A DNA stretch of 64,000 bases. Origin: Macrocystis pyrifera (lineage: Eukaryota > Sar > Phaeophyceae > Laminariales > Laminariaceae). Made by a program: the position numbers and the translations under genes. This document shows, in pieces, positions 60,991-64,000 of the stretch. The stretch spans positions 310,001-374,000 of the forward strand of contig JASSKH010000025.1 in the NCBI GenBank assembly GCA_031763025.1, read 5' to 3'. Under the pieces are notes generated by a model, which saw only the letters and a program-made list of their open reading frames with translations, was not told the DNA's origin and searched no databases. Within the stretch, counting starts at the first letter, position 1, and each line of letters opens with the position of its first letter.

Positions 60991-63900
60991 GTGGGGTCGG
61001 TGCCGGACTGGATCTATGGCGAGGCCTGGTGCGTGGGGCTTGGGGTAGGTTGGGAACCGGGTGAACCGGTTGCTAGTCATCGAGTTGGTCTGGGGCGCAG
61101 AGTAGGCTTGTGGCTGAAGACATACAATATGTTGGGGCTGGCATCGGTATTGGGTGCACCTCTGGGTTTTGAGCTCCAGCTAAGGATAGAGGTTTAACAA
61201 AGAGGTCGCAGCTTGGACCAGGTTTGGGGCTGGAGATAGGCCTGAACCTGCGACCGGGGCTGGGGTTACGGCCGATGCCCACCTTAGAGCTCGTGAGGGG
61301 GCATACGGTTGGACGTGGCTGTGGTATAGGGCTGGGGCTGGGAGTAATTCTGAGCCGTAGATGCCTCTACGGCTCGGGATGGCTGTGGACTGCAGTCGAA
61401 TGAGGGCCTTGGGCTGGAGCTGGGATTGTAGCTGCGGCTGAGACTGCGACTAGGCCGCGGCTGGGATAGAAACTATGGCAAGGACTGCTTCTGAGGCTGG
61501 GGCTGAGGCTGCCTCTCGAACCGGGGCGGGCGCTTCTGCTAGAGCTACAGTTGAGGCTCATACGTGTGCTGGGGATGCGGTAGGAGGAAGCCTTGGTCGT
61601 AGCTGGGACTGGTTCCGGGACCGAGTCGGATGGTAGAGCTGGGCCTGGGACTGACCCTGCCACTACGACTGTAGCTCGGTCTGTGGCCGGCGCTCTGGCT
61701 GGGTCTGGGGGCTTGGCTCGAGACTGGGATTCGAGCCTAAGCTTGTGCAAAATGTTCGGCGGTGTCTGGAGGTGGGAGCCGCCTTTTACAAATTATCATA
61801 CTACTTAACAGGTTTTGGTATAAGGAAATAGGCTATCAGGTTTCATGCCCGTAGCCAAACTGTACACCCTATACCTACGCTTGCCCTACTTCTAACCCTA
61901 ACCCCTATCCTACCGAACCCATACGAGCTTCGTGAGGCAAACTTAGAGCGAAAACAGTGATAATCACAGGAATGGACACGTGGTACCCAATTACTCCGTT
62001 TCTATCGTGTTTCTGATATATGAGTCTACCTGGTAGTCGTTTAGAGAAGGCTACTGAAAGTCGGGTGGGTCGGAGGGAAGGTCTGCGACCTGGGCGTGGA
62101 AGGGGATTTGGGATGGAGCAGAGAGGGGGTCTGACGCAGAAGAAATGCATGGTGCTCGGGCCGTGGCCGGGGTGGAGCTGGGGTTGAAGGAAAGACGCCA
62201 AGCTGGTCCTGTGCTGGATAAGCACCGAGGCGGAGGCTTGGGCTGGGCCTGGGTCTGACCCTGTGTCTTGGTCTGGGTCTGGCTCGGGATAGGAGGCTGT
62301 GCTTGGATCTGGGGCTAAAGCGTACGTTGGAGCCGTGTCGGGGGCGAAGACTAGGGTTCGAGTTGGGGCGGGGTTGGGCCCGGCACGGCTTGTGAATCTG
62401 GAGCTAGGTTTCCGCTGGAAGATAGACCTATAATTGAAGCTGGAGATACAGATGAGGCTAGGACTGGGGTTAGAGCTGGAGCTGAACCTTAGACTTGGCC
62501 AGGTCAGAATAGTCCCTATAGGCTAGACCTGGACCGGGCCTGGGACTGGACCCCTCACTTTTCTGGGGATTGGAACTGGGCTTGGGGCCCGACCCCGGAT
62601 AGATACGGAGCTGACTATAAACTTAGGGTTGGGTTGGGTTCGAACTTCGAGGGCGACACCTGGGGGTCTGGGTTGGGCTGGGGCAACGGCTGTGGCCGTG
62701 ACGTTGGCACGGGTCTCGACTGGGCTTGGAACCGGCCAGTAGACGAAGTCTGGGGCTGGGACGGGTGCCCGGACTGAGGCTTCGGTCGAGGCTGATCGAT
62801 CGGTTGGAGTAAGGGCCGGGGCACAAGCTGGAGGGCTGTAACTGACGTAGAGGCTAGGGCTCGGGCTGGGACTGGGGCTGGCGCTGGGCCTCGGGCTGGG
62901 GCCAATGCTTTCGTTGGAGCTTACAGTGGGGACTAGACTTTGTCTTTGGATAGGAGCTGAGGCTGAACCGGAGGGGGGATTGGGCCTGGGATAGCTCGTA
63001 GGGCTAGACTGGAGCTGGGTCTGGCTCTCAAACAGGCGTTCAGCATGGGACCACGTGCACAGGTTTGACGGGGGCAACGAAAGGGTGCAGGATTTAGACT
63101 GGGCTCGGGGCTAAGGCTGGAGGTACGACGAGAGATAGAGTTGCGATTGGGGCTGTGGCTTGGGTTTGGGTTTGAACCTACAGTAGGCTGAGGTTGAGGT
63201 TGGGACACATGTACTGACTTGGAGCAAGCGATAGTACTTGGACGTGGGCTGAAAGTCGTTTATATGTGTTGGGTCCAGTGCGCTCTCGGGGCAAGGGCTG
63301 CGGGTCGAGCTTGAGCCACGGTTTGGGCTGAAGCTACATAATATCTGGGGCTGGGGCGGGGATGAAGGGGCCGGGGGTTTGACCTGGGCGGAGTTCGGGA
63401 CTTGGATTTAGAGTGTAGCAGGAGCTGATGCTTCGGCTGCGACCAAGGTCGGGACAGATCACGCGGCTTGACCTGATTCCAAGGCGAAAACTCGGGTATA
63501 GCCTTGGGACTTGGGTTGGTTTCGAGGCTTGTGCCTGGGACTGGGGTTAAAGTTACAGCTCGGGCTGTACCTTTGTGTATGGCTGGGACTGGGCTCGGGA
63601 CGATATGAAATCTGCGAGTGGGGTTGAGGTTGAGGTGGGGGCTGGGGCTGGAGCTTCAAACAGAGTTGGTGATTGGACTGGGGCCGGGGATGGCGTGGAG
63701 GCGGGGTTCGGGGTGGTGTTTTGGTTGGAGCTACAGCTAGGCCTTTGGTTTCGATCGGAGCTGTGGCTGGGACTATGACTGCACCTGGCGGGGAGGGTAT
63801 GGCTGTCTGTGCTGAGGCTGGAACTAGAGCTACGGCATGAAGCAGGGAGTAGGGATGGGACCATAACCTGGGGAGGTGATCCTAGAAGCACAGAGGGTAC

Positions 63901-64000
63901 GCCATGGCCTTGGGTAGCAGCTGCAGCCGGGAGTTGAGCTGAAGAAGAGGCTGAGACTACAGCTCGAGTAATCGTATGGGCTGGAGCCGGGAATGCAACT
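60990..64000. repeat. Degenerate GGGCTG-type array, runs off window
   Basis: Three kilobases of irregular six-base words, (G/A)GG(G/A)CTG and variants such as GGAGCTGGGGCTGGGACTG, with almost no other sequence except around 61740-62030. The open frames (Pro/Ser-rich on minus, Gly/Leu-rich on plus) follow the repeat and have no domain. The array continues beyond the right edge. Confidence 0.85.

Noticed and set aside
61367..63891. Pro/Ser-rich minus-strand frames up to 184 codons
   Set aside because: They follow the six-base repeat, show no start context, domain or splice signal, and overlap equally open frames on the other strand.
1..64000. Integrated large-virus genes, rRNA or a complete tRNA
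   Set aside because: I looked for capsid, polymerase, integrase and conserved RNA signatures and saw none apart from LINE fragments and the weak tRNA-like piece.

Overview
This is eukaryotic nuclear DNA, gene-poor and repeat-rich. I could assemble three spliced genes from it. Their exons (31 to 307 bases) sit in introns of up to 7.3 kb, with mostly GT-AG borders and phases that agree from exon to exon. The acyl carrier protein gene encodes a signal peptide followed by a Ser-Ala-Ala-Phe motif. That is the ASAFAP-type bipartite plastid presequence of algae with complex red plastids (stramenopiles, cryptophytes, haptophytes). Together with the very long introns, this suggests a photosynthetic stramenopile, most likely a brown alga; the species call is inference.

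Layout. 1-11568: no gene; degenerate tandem repeats, a large duplicated block at 1.4-7.7 kb, and several minisatellites. 11569-23709 (minus): an alpha/beta hydrolase of the monoacylglycerol-lipase type, with eight exons found and one short segment not located. 23710-27158: intergenic, with repeats and TA-flanked MITEs. 27159-35203 (plus): plastid-targeted acyl carrier protein in three exons; intron 2 holds two adjacent hAT-like elements, a 66-bp satellite and a possible peptidase relic. 35204 to about 37.9 kb: intergenic. 37891 or 39541 to 57634 (plus): a UbiA-superfamily prenyltransferase of the MenA/UBIAD1 type in ten exons, whose introns carry LINE fragments, poly-C-tailed repeats, MITEs and minisatellites. 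57635-64000: a 95-bp satellite, unremarkable sequence, then 3 kb of degenerate GGGCTG-type repeat running off the window.

Function. The three genes are compatible with lipid and quinone metabolism: ACP carries growing acyl chains in plastid fatty-acid synthesis, the hydrolase should cleave ester lipids, and the prenyltransferase should attach an isoprenoid chain to a naphthoquinone-type ring. They are separate transcription units and nothing shows co-regulation.

The mobile-DNA record is the most unusual part. (1) A roughly 105-bp MITE with TA target sites is present about eleven times, once inserted into its own copy. (2) The word TATTAATA is strongly over-represented and is the scar expected from excision of that MITE; one MITE copy carries it exactly where another carries a nested MITE. 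(3) hAT-like elements share a CAGGGCT terminus and are filled with different five-base word arrays. (4) LINE fragments end in poly-C rather than poly-A, and one insertion into another copy shows the poly-C as its 3' tail with a short target duplication.
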